DNA of 64,000 nt from the NCBI RefSeq assembly GCF_000769405.2, contig NZ_CP053439.1, forward strand, positions 4,763,001 through 4,827,000, written 5' to 3'. Origin of the DNA: Rhizobium brockwellii. GTDB taxonomy: Bacteria; Pseudomonadota; Alphaproteobacteria; Rhizobiales; Rhizobiaceae. The notes beneath the pieces are model-generated. The model saw only the letters and a list, made by a program, of their open reading frames with translations. It was not told the origin of the DNA and did not search any database. A program made the position numbers and the translations under genes. Shown piece after piece: positions 36,940 to 45,890 of this stretch (positions are counted from its first letter, which is position 1; every line of letters begins with the position of its first letter).

Positions 36940-37025
36940 GCGGCCCGGGACGATTTCATCGAGAACCCTCCGGTGGACCCCTCCATGATCGGGGAGGCCA
37001 AAACGCGGATGAGCAGGCCGAGATT

Positions 37026-37199
37026 TGCCAAGCGGCGAGCGATGCGAGGTATGCAATCAAGGCTATCATCTACTTCACCGCGTCCGAGCTGGTGAGGGTG
37101 AAGGCCATCCTCAACAGGCTTGGTTTGGAGGATAATACGGATGTGGTTTTGCTCGATGCACGACGTGACAATAAGCCATCCGTCTCCAAGGCCGCATGA
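37026..37199 (+). pseudogene. Protein-like C-terminal fragment at the island border
   Basis: In the frame ending at 37199 the last 50 or so codons read like a real protein end: RYAIKAIIYFTASELVRVKA, LNRLGLEDNTDVVLLDARRD, then NKPSVSKAA and stop. Upstream the frame soon becomes non-protein-like and overlaps the end of the preceding gene. It ends exactly where yifB-like sequence resumes. It is most likely the remnant of a gene truncated by the rearrangement; the family is not recognised. The gap 36940-37025 holds nothing I can name. Confidence 0.4.
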
Positions 37200-37254
37200 C
37201 AGAAGCGGTCACCTACCGCATCGCCGGCGATACAGACTGACGGCTGTGGCGTAG
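37200..37254 (+). pseudogene. Degraded yifB 3' end (second copy tail)
   Basis: Translation gives TEAVTYRIAGDTD then stop, against the intact yifB end AEAISYRIAGERLTAAA. At DNA level GAAGCG, ATCGC and CTGACGGC, GGCGTA blocks align in order with the last 50 bases of yifB, at roughly three in four identity, clearly more diverged than the N-terminal fragment at 35535. Together the two fragments bracket the insert. Confidence 0.7.
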
Positions 37255-37326
37255 CAAATAGGCGCGCCAAAGCGCCCCTAGACTCTGCGAAGATGAACGT
37301 CCGGGACCCCCGGTCAAAGCCCTGCC

Positions 37327-38289
<963 letters not shown>

Positions 38290-38434
38290 GGGTGCTCTCC
38301 CTTTGAAATCCTGCTCCTGAAATCGAGGGGGAGAATAGGGTCAAAGGCCCGTCTAGGCCAGACCGCGTTCGACCTGGAGGAGCGATCAAGAGAGAAAAAA
38401 ACCTTTGAAAACCGTTTCTTGCCGAATGTTTATT

Positions 38435-39052
38435 TCAGGCCGCCCGCGTGGCGATGAAGGCGGCCGTGCCGGCGAGGATGCCTGATGCAACCCGGTTCAG
38501 CGCCTGCAAGGCCCGCGGCTGCTTCAGCATCGTGCGGGCCCGCGAGGCAAGCAGCATATAGGGCACGAGCACGACGATCAGCACCACGAAGGTGGTGGTG
38601 AGCAGGAGCGCATAGTCTCGCAGGCCGATATTGCCGATATCGATCAGCGTCGGCACCAGGGCGACATAGAAGAGCATCGTCTTCGGATTGCCGAGCGTCA
38701 CCAGCAGGCCGGAGAGGAAGGATAGGCCGATATTGGTGGATTTCCGCGCCGCGATATCCTGCGGCAACAGCCCCGCCGTCCAGAGTTTCCAGGCGATGTA
38801 ACCGAGATAGAGGACGCCGGCGATCTTGATGGCGATGAACACCTCGGTAAAGGTCTGCGCCACGAAGGCAAGGCCGAGAATGACCGACGTGAGATAGGTC
38901 ATGTCGCCGAGCACCAGGCCGAGACCCATGAAGAAGGTCTCGCGGAAATTCGAGCCGAGCGCCCGTGCGACGATCGCGGTAATCCCGGGTCCCGGAATGG
39001 CCGCGGCGATGAACAGCGCTCCGGCATAGGTCAGCAAGGCGGCAAGGCTCAT
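38435..39052 (-). CDS. LysE family translocator (RhtB-type exporter)
   Basis: A 205-residue inner-membrane exporter with about six helices and the family start LTYAGALFIAAAIPGPGITAIVARAL, in which the PGPG motif is diagnostic. LSFLSGLLVTLGNPKTMLFY is the second conserved segment. It probably exports an amino acid or derivative such as homoserine or threonine; the substrate is unknown. The start at 39052 is where homology begins; a 30-codon upstream extension has no support. Confidence 0.9.
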   Translation of the reverse strand: MSLAALLTYAGALFIAAAIPGPGITAIVARALGSNFRETFFMGLGLVLGDMTYLTSVILGLAFVAQTFTEVFIAIKIAGVLYLGYIAWKLWTAGLLPQDIAARKSTNIGLSFLSGLLVTLGNPKTMLFYVALVPTLIDIGNIGLRDYALLLTTTFVVLIVVLVPYMLLASRARTMLKQPRALQALNRVASGILAGTAAFIATRAA

Positions 39053-39284
39053 CTTCTTAACCCTCAGGGGTTCCACCGCCCATCTATAGGCAAGCGCCGC
39101 TTCCTCATCAATGCTTTGGCGCTGATCGGTCCATAACCACAAGGAATAGGTCTGCTAGACCATGATCCACTTGGAAAGCGACCCGGCCTTGCTATTTCTC
39201 TTTGTGCAAATGCGCGATCAGCGCGGCCCGCCGCGTTTTCCCGGCCGGTGGCGCTAGAGATTTTCATCACCAAGGAGAGATTAA

Positions 39285-39803
39285 ATGTCCCATACGCCAG
39301 CCGAAACCCGCAGGCTTTCGCCACTCAAGACGCCGTCCAGCCTGTCGACCAACGCCACTACCGATATTTCGGCGGCGCTGACCGCGCTGCTCGCCGATGT
39401 CTTTACGCTTTATGTGAAGACCAAGAATTTCCATTGGCACATGTCCGGCCCGCATTTTCGCGATTATCATCTGCTGCTCGACGAACAGGCGGAGCAGATC
39501 TTCGCGATGACCGACGACATTGCCGAGCGTGCCCGCAAGATCGGCGGCACGACGCTGCGCTCCATCGGCCAGATCGCTCGTCAGCAGCGCCTTTTGGACA
39601 ATGACGCGGATTTCGTCACGCCCGAGGACATGTTGTCGGAACTGCGCGAGGATAACGTTCAGCTCGTTTCGCTGCTGCGCGAGGTGCATGGCCTTTGCGA
39701 CGAGCATAATGACGTCGCAACCGCCAGCCTGATCGAGAACTGGATCGACGAGGGCGAGCGCCGCACCTGGTTCCTGTTCGAAACGACGCGCCCGCAGAAA
39801 TAA
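39285..39803 (+). CDS. dps: Dps family DNA-binding ferritin-like protein
   Basis: A 172-residue ferritin-like dodecamer subunit. LYVKTKNFHWHMSGPHFRDYHLLLDEQAEQIFAMTDDIAERA (about residues 42-83) contains the ferroxidase-centre His, His, Asp and Glu ligands shared across the subunit interface. The N-terminal tail is longer than in some Dps proteins and carries Lys/Arg for DNA contact. It stores iron and protects DNA from peroxide. AAGGAGAG precedes the ATG. A strong bidirectional hairpin follows. Confidence 0.93.
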   Translation: MSHTPAETRRLSPLKTPSSLSTNATTDISAALTALLADVFTLYVKTKNFHWHMSGPHFRDYHLLLDEQAEQIFAMTDDIAERARKIGGTTLRSIGQIARQQRLLDNDADFVTPEDMLSELREDNVQLVSLLREVHGLCDEHNDVATASLIENWIDEGERRTWFLFETTRPQK

Positions 39804-39812
39804 CATCGGCAG

Positions 39813-39837
39813 ACCGGGCATGTCCGTCATGCCCGGT
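39813..39837. terminator. Bidirectional terminator between dps and EamA gene
   Basis: ACCGGGCATG (39813-39822) and CATGCCCGGT (39828-39837) form a perfect 10-bp stem with a 5-base loop in the 36-base gap between two convergent genes. TCTT follows on the plus strand. Confidence 0.75.
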
Positions 39838-39839
39838 TC

Positions 39840-40742
39840 TTAGCTCTCCAGCGCCCGCGGCCGCAGCCAGCGCGGCGTCCAGCCGAGATTCATGCCGGCG
39901 GCGGCAAGGAGAATGATCGCCGCGCCGGCGATCTGCATCGGCTGCAGTGCGTGGCCGAAGGCCAGCCGGTCGACGAGGATTGCCGCGATCGGATAGATGA
40001 ACGACAGGGCGCCTGTGAGATGCGTCGGCAGCCTCTGGATCGCGCCGTAGAGCAGCACATACATCAGTCCGGTATGGACGACGCCGACGGTCACCAGGAT
40101 CGCCCAGGACCTGACATCGCCGGGCGGATGCGAAAAGTCCGTCATCGGCGCCAGCATCAGCATGCCGGTTGCGACCTGGATGAGCGCGATCAGATGCGGC
40201 GGCGTGCCTTTCAGCCATTTCGCGGCAAGGGCTGCGAGCGCATAGAAGAAGGCCGCACCGAGCGCCATCAGGATGCCGAGGCCGTATCCGTCAGATGTCG
40301 CCCCGCCTGTCTCCGGTTTTGCCTCGACGATGGCAATCATGCCGGCGAAGGCGAGTGTCAGCCAGAACAGCTTGGTGGCGGTGATCTTCTCGCCGAGGAA
40401 GAGCGCGCCGAGCACGAGCAGCATGAAAGGCTGGGTGTTATAGACAGTGGTCGCGATCGAGATCGTCGCATGCGAATAGGAGGCAAACAGCAGCAGCCAG
40501 TTCAAGACGATGGCGATGCCGCCGAAAATGGCGATGCCGAAGGCGCGCAGCGTGATGATGCCGGGCCGCAGCAGACCGAGAGCGCCGCAGATGACGAGCA
40601 AAGTGAGCGCGCCGAACACGCAGCGCCAGAAGACCACGCCGCTGACGGGTTGGCCCGACATGACGACGAACCAGCCGATCGTCCCCGAGATCAGCATCGC
40701 TGCCGTCATTTCCGCCGTGCCTCTTTTGATGTCGCTGCCCAT
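39840..40742 (-). CDS. EamA/DMT family transporter
   Basis: A 300-residue drug/metabolite transporter with ten predicted helices in two EamA repeats (TAAMLISGTIGWFVVMSGQP, then later ALGAAFFYALAALAAKWLKG). The second repeat ends GALSFIYPIAAILVDRLAFGH, a conserved DMT motif. It probably exports a small metabolite. The start at 40742 has GGAGG 5 bases upstream; the ATG at 40754 would overlap that site. It is divergent from an Lrp-type regulator, 111 bp away, which probably controls it. Confidence 0.9.
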   Translation of the reverse strand: MGSDIKRGTAEMTAAMLISGTIGWFVVMSGQPVSGVVFWRCVFGALTLLVICGALGLLRPGIITLRAFGIAIFGGIAIVLNWLLLFASYSHATISIATTVYNTQPFMLLVLGALFLGEKITATKLFWLTLAFAGMIAIVEAKPETGGATSDGYGLGILMALGAAFFYALAALAAKWLKGTPPHLIALIQVATGMLMLAPMTDFSHPPGDVRSWAILVTVGVVHTGLMYVLLYGAIQRLPTHLTGALSFIYPIAAILVDRLAFGHALQPMQIAGAAIILLAAAGMNLGWTPRWLRPRALES

Positions 40743-40853
40743 GATTGCCTCCATTTCGGTGACATAAGAATATTGCGTCCAGAGGCGATTTTATATAAGG
40801 ATAAGAAGGAAGATGATGGGTACGGCCTAATCATAAGAGGAGAATGTCTCGCT

Positions 40854-41318
40854 GTGGCTAATGATGTGCAATCGCTCGACGAAATCGATCAGGCCATTCT
40901 GGAGGCGCTGGCCGGCAATGCGCGGATCTCGCTGAAGGAACTGGCCCAGCAGGTCGGCCTGTCCTCGCCGAGTGCCGCCGAGCGCCTGCGCCGGCTGGAG
41001 GAGCGCGGCGTTATCAAGGCCTTCACCATCGACCTCGATCCCGCCGCCGTCGGTTATCCTCTGCAGGCCATCGTGCGCGTGCGTCCGCTGCCGGGACAGC
41101 TGCACATCGTCGAGCGGATCATCCAGGAAATTCCCGAAATCATCGAATGCGACAAGGTGACGGGTGATGATTGCTTCATCGCCCGCCTGGTCATCCGCTC
41201 CATGGCCGACCTCGACGGCATCCTCGACCGGGTTGCCGAAAGGGCGGAGACCAACACCGCGATGATCAAAGCCTCGCCCGTCAAGCGCCGCCTGCCGCCG
41301 CTTTCCCGCCGGAAATAG
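40854..41318 (+). CDS. Lrp/AsnC family transcriptional regulator
   Basis: A 154-residue regulator with an N-terminal helix-turn-helix (LDEIDQAILEALAGNARISLKELAQQVGLSSPSAAERLRRLEERG) and a C-terminal RAM ligand-binding domain (PLQAIVRVRPLPGQLHIVERI, VTGDDCFIARLVI). The start is a GTG at 40854 with AGGAG 12 bases upstream, the only sensible start for this domain; the open frame running in from 39951 is antisense to the EamA gene. Divergence from the exporter suggests it senses the exported amino acid or derivative. Confidence 0.9.
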   Translation: MANDVQSLDEIDQAILEALAGNARISLKELAQQVGLSSPSAAERLRRLEERGVIKAFTIDLDPAAVGYPLQAIVRVRPLPGQLHIVERIIQEIPEIIECDKVTGDDCFIARLVIRSMADLDGILDRVAERAETNTAMIKASPVKRRLPPLSRRK

Positions 41319-41324
41319 GGGGGT

Positions 41325-42224
41325 CTAGAATTCCGCCATCGGCGACAACATCGCCGGAAAATCCGGGGTGGCATCGCTGAGCCCGCGCAGCATCAGCCTC
41401 GTGCCGCTTTCCAACTGATGTGGAACACCCTCCCAGCTGAGCTTGTCGGGACGGAACAGCACCTCGACGGAGGCGGGCACGATCTCCAGTCCGCCAAGGA
41501 TCGCGGCAAGCGAGGGCATCTCCGCCGCCACGACGTCGAGAAGGCTGAAGCGGCCCGCCTCATCGATCTTCCAGGCAATCACCGCCTGTTTGTCTTCCAG
41601 GAAGCTGATGCGGACATCGGGATCGAGTTGGGTGTTGATCAGAAACATCGCTGCATTGTCCGTGACCGCCAGCGACGTCGAAACCGGGCTTCTTGCCTTC
41701 AGCAGCGATTGCAGCAAGGCAAGGTCATCCGCGTTTGTCGGCAAAAGCGGCCGGGCCGGTGCGGCGGAAGCTGAAGGGGCGGGTGCTGCTCCCTCGTATC
41801 GGTGCAGCGGTATCGCGTGGAAACCATAGGGCTCGTAGAGCGACGGCTTGTCGGTATAGAGGATGACGGCTTCAAAATCTTGCTGCTCGCACCAGTCGAG
41901 CGCTTTTACCGTCACGTCGCGATAGAGCCCGCGGCCGCGCCATGGTGGCCGGACAGCACCCGATTGCAGCCCGGCGGCATGGACGATCCTGCCATTGAGG
42001 ACGAAGGGCAGTGCAAAGGCCGAAATATTGGCCGTAAGCCCACCTTCGGCATCAAACCAGCCGAACGGCATGCTGGTGGGGTCGGGTCCGCCGAGTTGTT
42101 GCAGCGGTCCGATATCGATGCCGAAAATATCCTTGAGCAGGCAGACCAGTGCCGCCCAGCCGGCGGGGTCGCCGAAATAGTCCTGCCGGAAGGTCAGGCC
42201 AGCGCTGTCGAGGCGCTCTGCCAT
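41325..42224 (-). CDS. GNAT family N-acetyltransferase
   Basis: A 299-residue protein with an N-terminal GNAT domain (AAGLQSGAVRPPWRGRGLYRDVTVKALDWCEQQDFEAVILYTDKPSLYEPYGF), where VRPPWRGRGL is the acetyl-CoA pyrophosphate-binding loop and LYTDKPSLYEPYGF the motif B end. The C-terminal half is a second domain as in Eis-like enhanced-acetyltransferase proteins. The substrate is unknown. The ATG shares one base with the dut stop codon (TGATG), so it is coupled to dut. Confidence 0.85.
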   Translation of the reverse strand: MAERLDSAGLTFRQDYFGDPAGWAALVCLLKDIFGIDIGPLQQLGGPDPTSMPFGWFDAEGGLTANISAFALPFVLNGRIVHAAGLQSGAVRPPWRGRGLYRDVTVKALDWCEQQDFEAVILYTDKPSLYEPYGFHAIPLHRYEGAAPAPSASAAPARPLLPTNADDLALLQSLLKARSPVSTSLAVTDNAAMFLINTQLDPDVRISFLEDKQAVIAWKIDEAGRFSLLDVVAAEMPSLAAILGGLEIVPASVEVLFRPDKLSWEGVPHQLESGTRLMLRGLSDATPDFPAMLSPMAEF

Positions 42225-42694
42225 CAGACGCCGGTGGAGCCGAAGCCGCCTGCGCCGCGCATCGTTTCGCTTGCCGCGGTGATCTCCGCCACCCGCGCCT
42301 GGGTCACCGGCGCGATCACCATCTGGGCGATGCGCATGCCGCGCGAAATGACGAAGGCTTCGTCGCCGAGATTGGCGAGCAGCACCTTCACTTCACCGCG
42401 ATAGTCGCTGTCGACGGTGCCCGGCGAATTCAGGCAGGTGATGCCGTTTTTGAAGGCCAGGCCGGAGCGCGGCCGCACTTGTCCCTCGAAACCTTCGGGG
42501 ATCTCGAAGATGAAGCCGGTCGGCACCAGCGCCCGTTTGCCGGGCAGAAGCGTCAGCGGTGCTGTCTCGTCGACGGCAGCGCGCAGGTCCATGCCGGCCG
42601 CTCCCTTGCTTTCATAGGCGGGTAGGTCGAGGCCTTCGCCATTGGCTAAGCGGATGAGGTTCAGCGTCGGGCGCGTATCGTGATGAATGGTCAT
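42224..42694 (-). CDS. dut: dUTP diphosphatase
   Basis: A 156-residue trimeric dUTPase that hydrolyses dUTP to dUMP and keeps uracil out of DNA. All five motifs are visible, among them [19 protein letters not shown] (motif III, giving the uracil pocket), [24 protein letters not shown] and the C-terminal [11 protein letters not shown] arm closing over the active site. It is upstream of and overlaps the GNAT gene. Confidence 0.96.
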   Translation of the reverse strand: MTIHHDTRPTLNLIRLANGEGLDLPAYESKGAAGMDLRAAVDETAPLTLLPGKRALVPTGFIFEIPEGFEGQVRPRSGLAFKNGITCLNSPGTVDSDYRGEVKVLLANLGDEAFVISRGMRIAQMVIAPVTQARVAEITAASETMRGAGGFGSTGV

Positions 42695-42785
42695 GGCCCA
42701 TTACTTTGCGCCGGAAGGCCCGAGGTCAATTGCAATGCCGGGCTTTAATCGCTAGATACGCGGCAATTCCACAGGATTCACAAGC

Positions 42786-44369
42786 ATGGCCGAAAGTCTC
42801 GCCGAGGCGGTCTCCCGCCGCCGCACATTCGCTATTATCGCCCACCCGGACGCGGGTAAGACGACGCTCACCGAAAAGCTGCTGCTGTTCGGCGGCGCCA
42901 TTCAGCTTGCCGGCGAAGTCAAGGCGAAGAAGGATCGCATGCAGACGCGCTCCGACTGGATGAAGATCGAGCGCGAACGCGGCATCTCCGTCGTCACCTC
43001 GGTGATGACCTTCGAATATAACGACAATGTCTTCAACATCCTCGACACGCCGGGTCACGAGGATTTCGCCGACGACACCTATCGCACGCTGACCGCCGTC
43101 GACGCCGCCGTCATGGTCATCGATGCCGCCAAGGGCATCGAGCCGCGCACGCTGAAGCTCTTCGAAGTCTGCCGCATGCGCGATATCCCGATCATCACCT
43201 TCATCAACAAGATGGATCGCGAAAGCCGCGATCCCTTCGAGATCCTCGACGAGGTGGAAGAGAAGCTGGCGCTGGATACCGCGCCGATCACCTGGCCGAT
43301 CGGCCGTTCCAAGACCTTCTGCGGTTCCTACAATATCGCCGCCAACACGGTGCGCGGTTCGGATACCGAAATCGAGGGAACGCCGGTCAACGGCCCGCAA
43401 AGCGTGGCCGGCAGGCTGCCGGAAAACGAGCGCCAAGTCTTCGTCGAGGAGACGGAGCTGGCGATCGAGGCCTGCCGTCCGTTCAACCGCGAATCCTTCC
43501 TGGAGGGCCATATGACGCCTGTCTTTTTCGGCTCGGCGCTACGCAATTACGGCGTTCGCGACCTCATCAACGCGCTCGGCGATTTTGCGCCGCCGCCGCG
43601 TGACCAGGTCGCCGATACCAGGATCGTGCACGCGACCGACGACAAGATGACGGCGTTCGTCTTCAAGATCCAGGCCAACATGGATCCCAACCACCGCGAC
43701 CGCATCGCCTTTGCCCGCATCTGCTCCGGCAAGCTCGAGCGCGGCATGAAGGCAAGGCTTGCCCGCACCGGCAAGCAGCTCGGCCTGACGGCGCCGCAAT
43801 TCTTCTTCGCCTCGCAGCGCCAGCTCGCCGACACCGCCTATGCCGGCGACGTCGTCGGCATTCCCAACCACGGGACGCTCCGGATCGGCGATACGCTGAC
43901 CGAAGGTGAATCGCTGGTCTTCCAAGGCGTGCCGAACTTCTCGCCGGAGATCCTGCGGCGCGTGCGCCTGGAAGACGCGATGAAGGCGAAGAAGCTCAAG
44001 GAAGCCCTGCAGCAGATGGCCGAAGAAGGCGTCGTCCAGCTGTTTTCGCCGGAAGACGGCTCGCCGGCGATCGTCGGCGTCGTCGGCGCCCTGCAGCTCG
44101 ACGTCTTGAAGGAGCGGCTGATGGCCGAATACGGCCTGCCGGTCTCCTTCGAAATGTCGCGTTTCTCCGTCTGCCGCTGGATCTCGGCCGATCAGCCGGC
44201 CGATCTGGAAAAATTCCTCACCGTCAAGCGCGGCGATATCGCCCGCGATCTCGACGGCGATCCGGTCTTCCTCGCCCAGGATGGTTTCTCGCTGCGTTAC
44301 GAGTCCGAGCGCCATCCGGCGATCAAGATGGTCGCCATCAAGGAATATCACGCCGCCAAGGCGGCGTGA
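42786..44369 (+). CDS. prfC: Peptide chain release factor 3
   Basis: A 527-residue translational GTPase that recycles RF1/RF2 from the ribosome. G1 is AHPDAGKTT (residues 19-27), G3 DTPGH (87-91) and G4 NKMD (141-144); RGISVVTSVM is switch I. The RF3-specific C-terminal domain follows (FFASQRQLADTAYAGDVVGI, GALQLDVLKERLMAEYG). The length is normal. It stands alone on the plus strand. Confidence 0.96.
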   Translation: MAESLAEAVSRRRTFAIIAHPDAGKTTLTEKLLLFGGAIQLAGEVKAKKDRMQTRSDWMKIERERGISVVTSVMTFEYNDNVFNILDTPGHEDFADDTYRTLTAVDAAVMVIDAAKGIEPRTLKLFEVCRMRDIPIITFINKMDRESRDPFEILDEVEEKLALDTAPITWPIGRSKTFCGSYNIAANTVRGSDTEIEGTPVNGPQSVAGRLPENERQVFVEETELAIEACRPFNRESFLEGHMTPVFFGSALRNYGVRDLINALGDFAPPPRDQVADTRIVHATDDKMTAFVFKIQANMDPNHRDRIAFARICSGKLERGMKARLARTGKQLGLTAPQFFFASQRQLADTAYAGDVVGIPNHGTLRIGDTLTEGESLVFQGVPNFSPEILRRVRLEDAMKAKKLKEALQQMAEEGVVQLFSPEDGSPAIVGVVGALQLDVLKERLMAEYGLPVSFEMSRFSVCRWISADQPADLEKFLTVKRGDIARDLDGDPVFLAQDGFSLRYESERHPAIKMVAIKEYHAAKAA

Positions 44370-44457
44370 TACCGAGGCAATTATCCGCTAAGGGATTGCA
44401 AAAGCGGCCTGAATAGCATGGTTATCGCGCCCCTGCGGCGCGGCGGCCGATCTGCCG

Positions 44458-44844
44458 TCAGCCGGCGGCGATGATCTCGATCTCGACCAGCCAGTCATCG
44501 CGCAGCGTTTCGACGATGATGGCCGTGGTCGGCACGGCGCGGCCGCCAAGCGCCCGAAGGCGGGCATTCTGGTTCGCTTCCACAAAGGCGCCGTCGCTGA
44601 GATAGCTCGTCAGCCGCACGATATTGTCCACCGTCATATCGGCGGACGTGAGGATGGCCCGCAGATTGGACCAGATGAGTGCCAGCTGTCCTTCCAGATC
44701 GGTCGCCGCCATTCCATCTGGATCGAGTCCCATCGTACCGCTGACGAAGAGCAGCCGGGACGGATGCCTGACCTCCAGTGCATGGATGTAATCAGGGCTG
44801 GCCGCATAGATCCCGTTTGCTGGATTGTGCGCGATCATCTCCAT
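44458..44844 (-). CDS. RidA family protein
   Basis: A 128-residue YjgF/YER057c/UK114 fold protein. LLFVSGTMGLDPDGMAATDLEGQLALIWSNLRAIL and VPTTAIIVETLRDDWLVEIEIIA are typical; the Arg that binds the carboxylate in true RidA deaminases is not clearly in place, so imine-deaminase activity is uncertain. GAGGAG lies before the ATG at 44844. It is divergent from an Lrp-type regulator 80 bp away, which suggests a role tied to amino-acid metabolism. Confidence 0.85.
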   Translation of the reverse strand: MEMIAHNPANGIYAASPDYIHALEVRHPSRLLFVSGTMGLDPDGMAATDLEGQLALIWSNLRAILTSADMTVDNIVRLTSYLSDGAFVEANQNARLRALGGRAVPTTAIIVETLRDDWLVEIEIIAAG

Positions 44845-44860
44845 GAAACACTCCTCTTCC

Positions 44861-44899
44861 GAATATTCTATTGAATAATGGCAGTATCGGCGATTATTC
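44861..44899. promoter_or_regulatory. AT-rich dyad, probable Lrp-type operator
   Basis: GAATATTC (44861-44868) is a palindrome, and GAATAAT (44873-44879) with ATTATTC (44893-44899) form an inverted repeat, all within the 80-bp gap between the divergent ridA-like and lrp-like genes. The spacing and AT-rich character suit an Lrp/AsnC octamer binding site. Confidence 0.5.
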
Positions 44900-44924
44900 T
44901 TCGGCAGAAAGGGGATTTTGCGGA

Positions 44925-45452
44925 ATGGCGAAAAATACAGAGGATCTTCGGCAAAGGCGCCCACAGCAGCCGGTCATCGATGCATTCGACCGAAGAATAT
45001 TAGCCGCCCTCGCCGCCGACAGCAGCCAGAGTTATGCCAGGCTTGGCGAAGCGGTCGGCCTCTCGGCGCCGGCCGTGCATGAGCGTGTGCGCCGCCTGAG
45101 ACAATCCGGCGCCATCAAGGGCGTGCATGCCGCGCTGGATGGCGCAGCGCTCGGCAAGCCGCTGCTTGCCTTCGTGCATGTGGAGGCGGCGGGCTGGGGC
45201 AAGAGCGAGCGGCTGATGCAGGTCCTGCAGTTTCCCGAGGTCGAGGAGATGCATTCGGTCGCCGGCGACGCCAGCGTTCTCTTCAAGGTCCGCACCGCCA
45301 GCCCGCAGGCCTTGGAGGCTTTTCTGGCGCAGATCCACGCCGTTCCCGGTGTCACCGGCAGCCGCAGCTATATTGCGCTTTCCACCTATCTGGAGCGTCC
45401 GGTACAGGCCGGCGTCACCGATAGTTGGCCGGACATGCCTCTGCCGGAATAA
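44925..45452 (+). CDS. Lrp/AsnC family transcriptional regulator
   Basis: A 175-residue regulator. The helix-turn-helix is in VIDAFDRRILAALAADSSQSYARLGEAVGLSAPAVHERVRRLRQSG (about residues 17-62), followed by the RAM effector domain (PLLAFVHVEAAGWGKSERLMQVL, VAGDASVLFKVRTAS). The start at 44925 has AAGGGG upstream; a TTG at 44871 in the same frame lies inside the operator and is rejected. It is divergent from the RidA gene and probably controls it and itself. Confidence 0.9.
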   Translation: MAKNTEDLRQRRPQQPVIDAFDRRILAALAADSSQSYARLGEAVGLSAPAVHERVRRLRQSGAIKGVHAALDGAALGKPLLAFVHVEAAGWGKSERLMQVLQFPEVEEMHSVAGDASVLFKVRTASPQALEAFLAQIHAVPGVTGSRSYIALSTYLERPVQAGVTDSWPDMPLPE

Positions 45453-45478
45453 AGGCGGGATGTTAAGCCGGCGTCAGC

Positions 45479-45880
45479 CTAATCCTCGCCCTCGAAGCGT
45501 GGCAGCGTTTCGATATTCTCCACCCCGGGCAAAGCCGAGCGGCACCATATCTGCTTTTTCGGCGTCAGTTCCCGCCGCTGGTCGATGCCGCCGACGCGGA
45601 TGCCGATCGCGCCGCCTTCGCCGTCCGTGCGGTAGAGCGGCGATCCGCAATTCGGGCAGAAAAACTGACGGCTGAGACCGCCGCTGTCGCCATATTTTGC
45701 ATAGCCTCTCGGCTCGCCTGATAGGAGTGTGAAACTTCCCGGTCGCGCCGGTGCGGTGACGCGATAGGCCGAGCCCGTCAACCGCTGGCAATCGGTGCAA
45801 TGGCAGATCGAGATCCGCTCCGGATCGATCTCCGCCTGATAGCGGATCGCGCCGCAATGGCATCCCCCAGTGATATGCAT
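45479..45880 (-). CDS. GFA family protein (glutathione-dependent formaldehyde-activating enzyme-like)
   Basis: A 133-residue zinc-binding protein with the GFA cysteines: GGCHCG (Cys7, Cys9), CHCTDC (Cys26, Cys28, Cys31) and CPNCG (Cys75, Cys78), the complete two-zinc pattern. Only some members act on S-hydroxymethyl-glutathione; most have unknown substrates. GAGGAATCGCCG precedes the ATG at 45880. It is 10 bp past the S10 peptidase gene on the same strand. Confidence 0.9.
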   Translation of the reverse strand: MHITGGCHCGAIRYQAEIDPERISICHCTDCQRLTGSAYRVTAPARPGSFTLLSGEPRGYAKYGDSGGLSRQFFCPNCGSPLYRTDGEGGAIGIRVGGIDQRRELTPKKQIWCRSALPGVENIETLPRFEGED

Positions 45881-45890
45881 CGGCGATTCC

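Noticed and set aside
37263..37326. GC-rich possible hairpin after cysK
   Set aside because: Pairing (around GGGACCCCCGG) is short and ambiguous with no T-tract.
39951..40853. N-terminal 300-codon extension of the Lrp gene at 40854
   Set aside because: The extension is antisense to the EamA gene and is rich in D, E, H, Q and R as expected for a shadow; the Lrp domain begins after the GTG at 40854.
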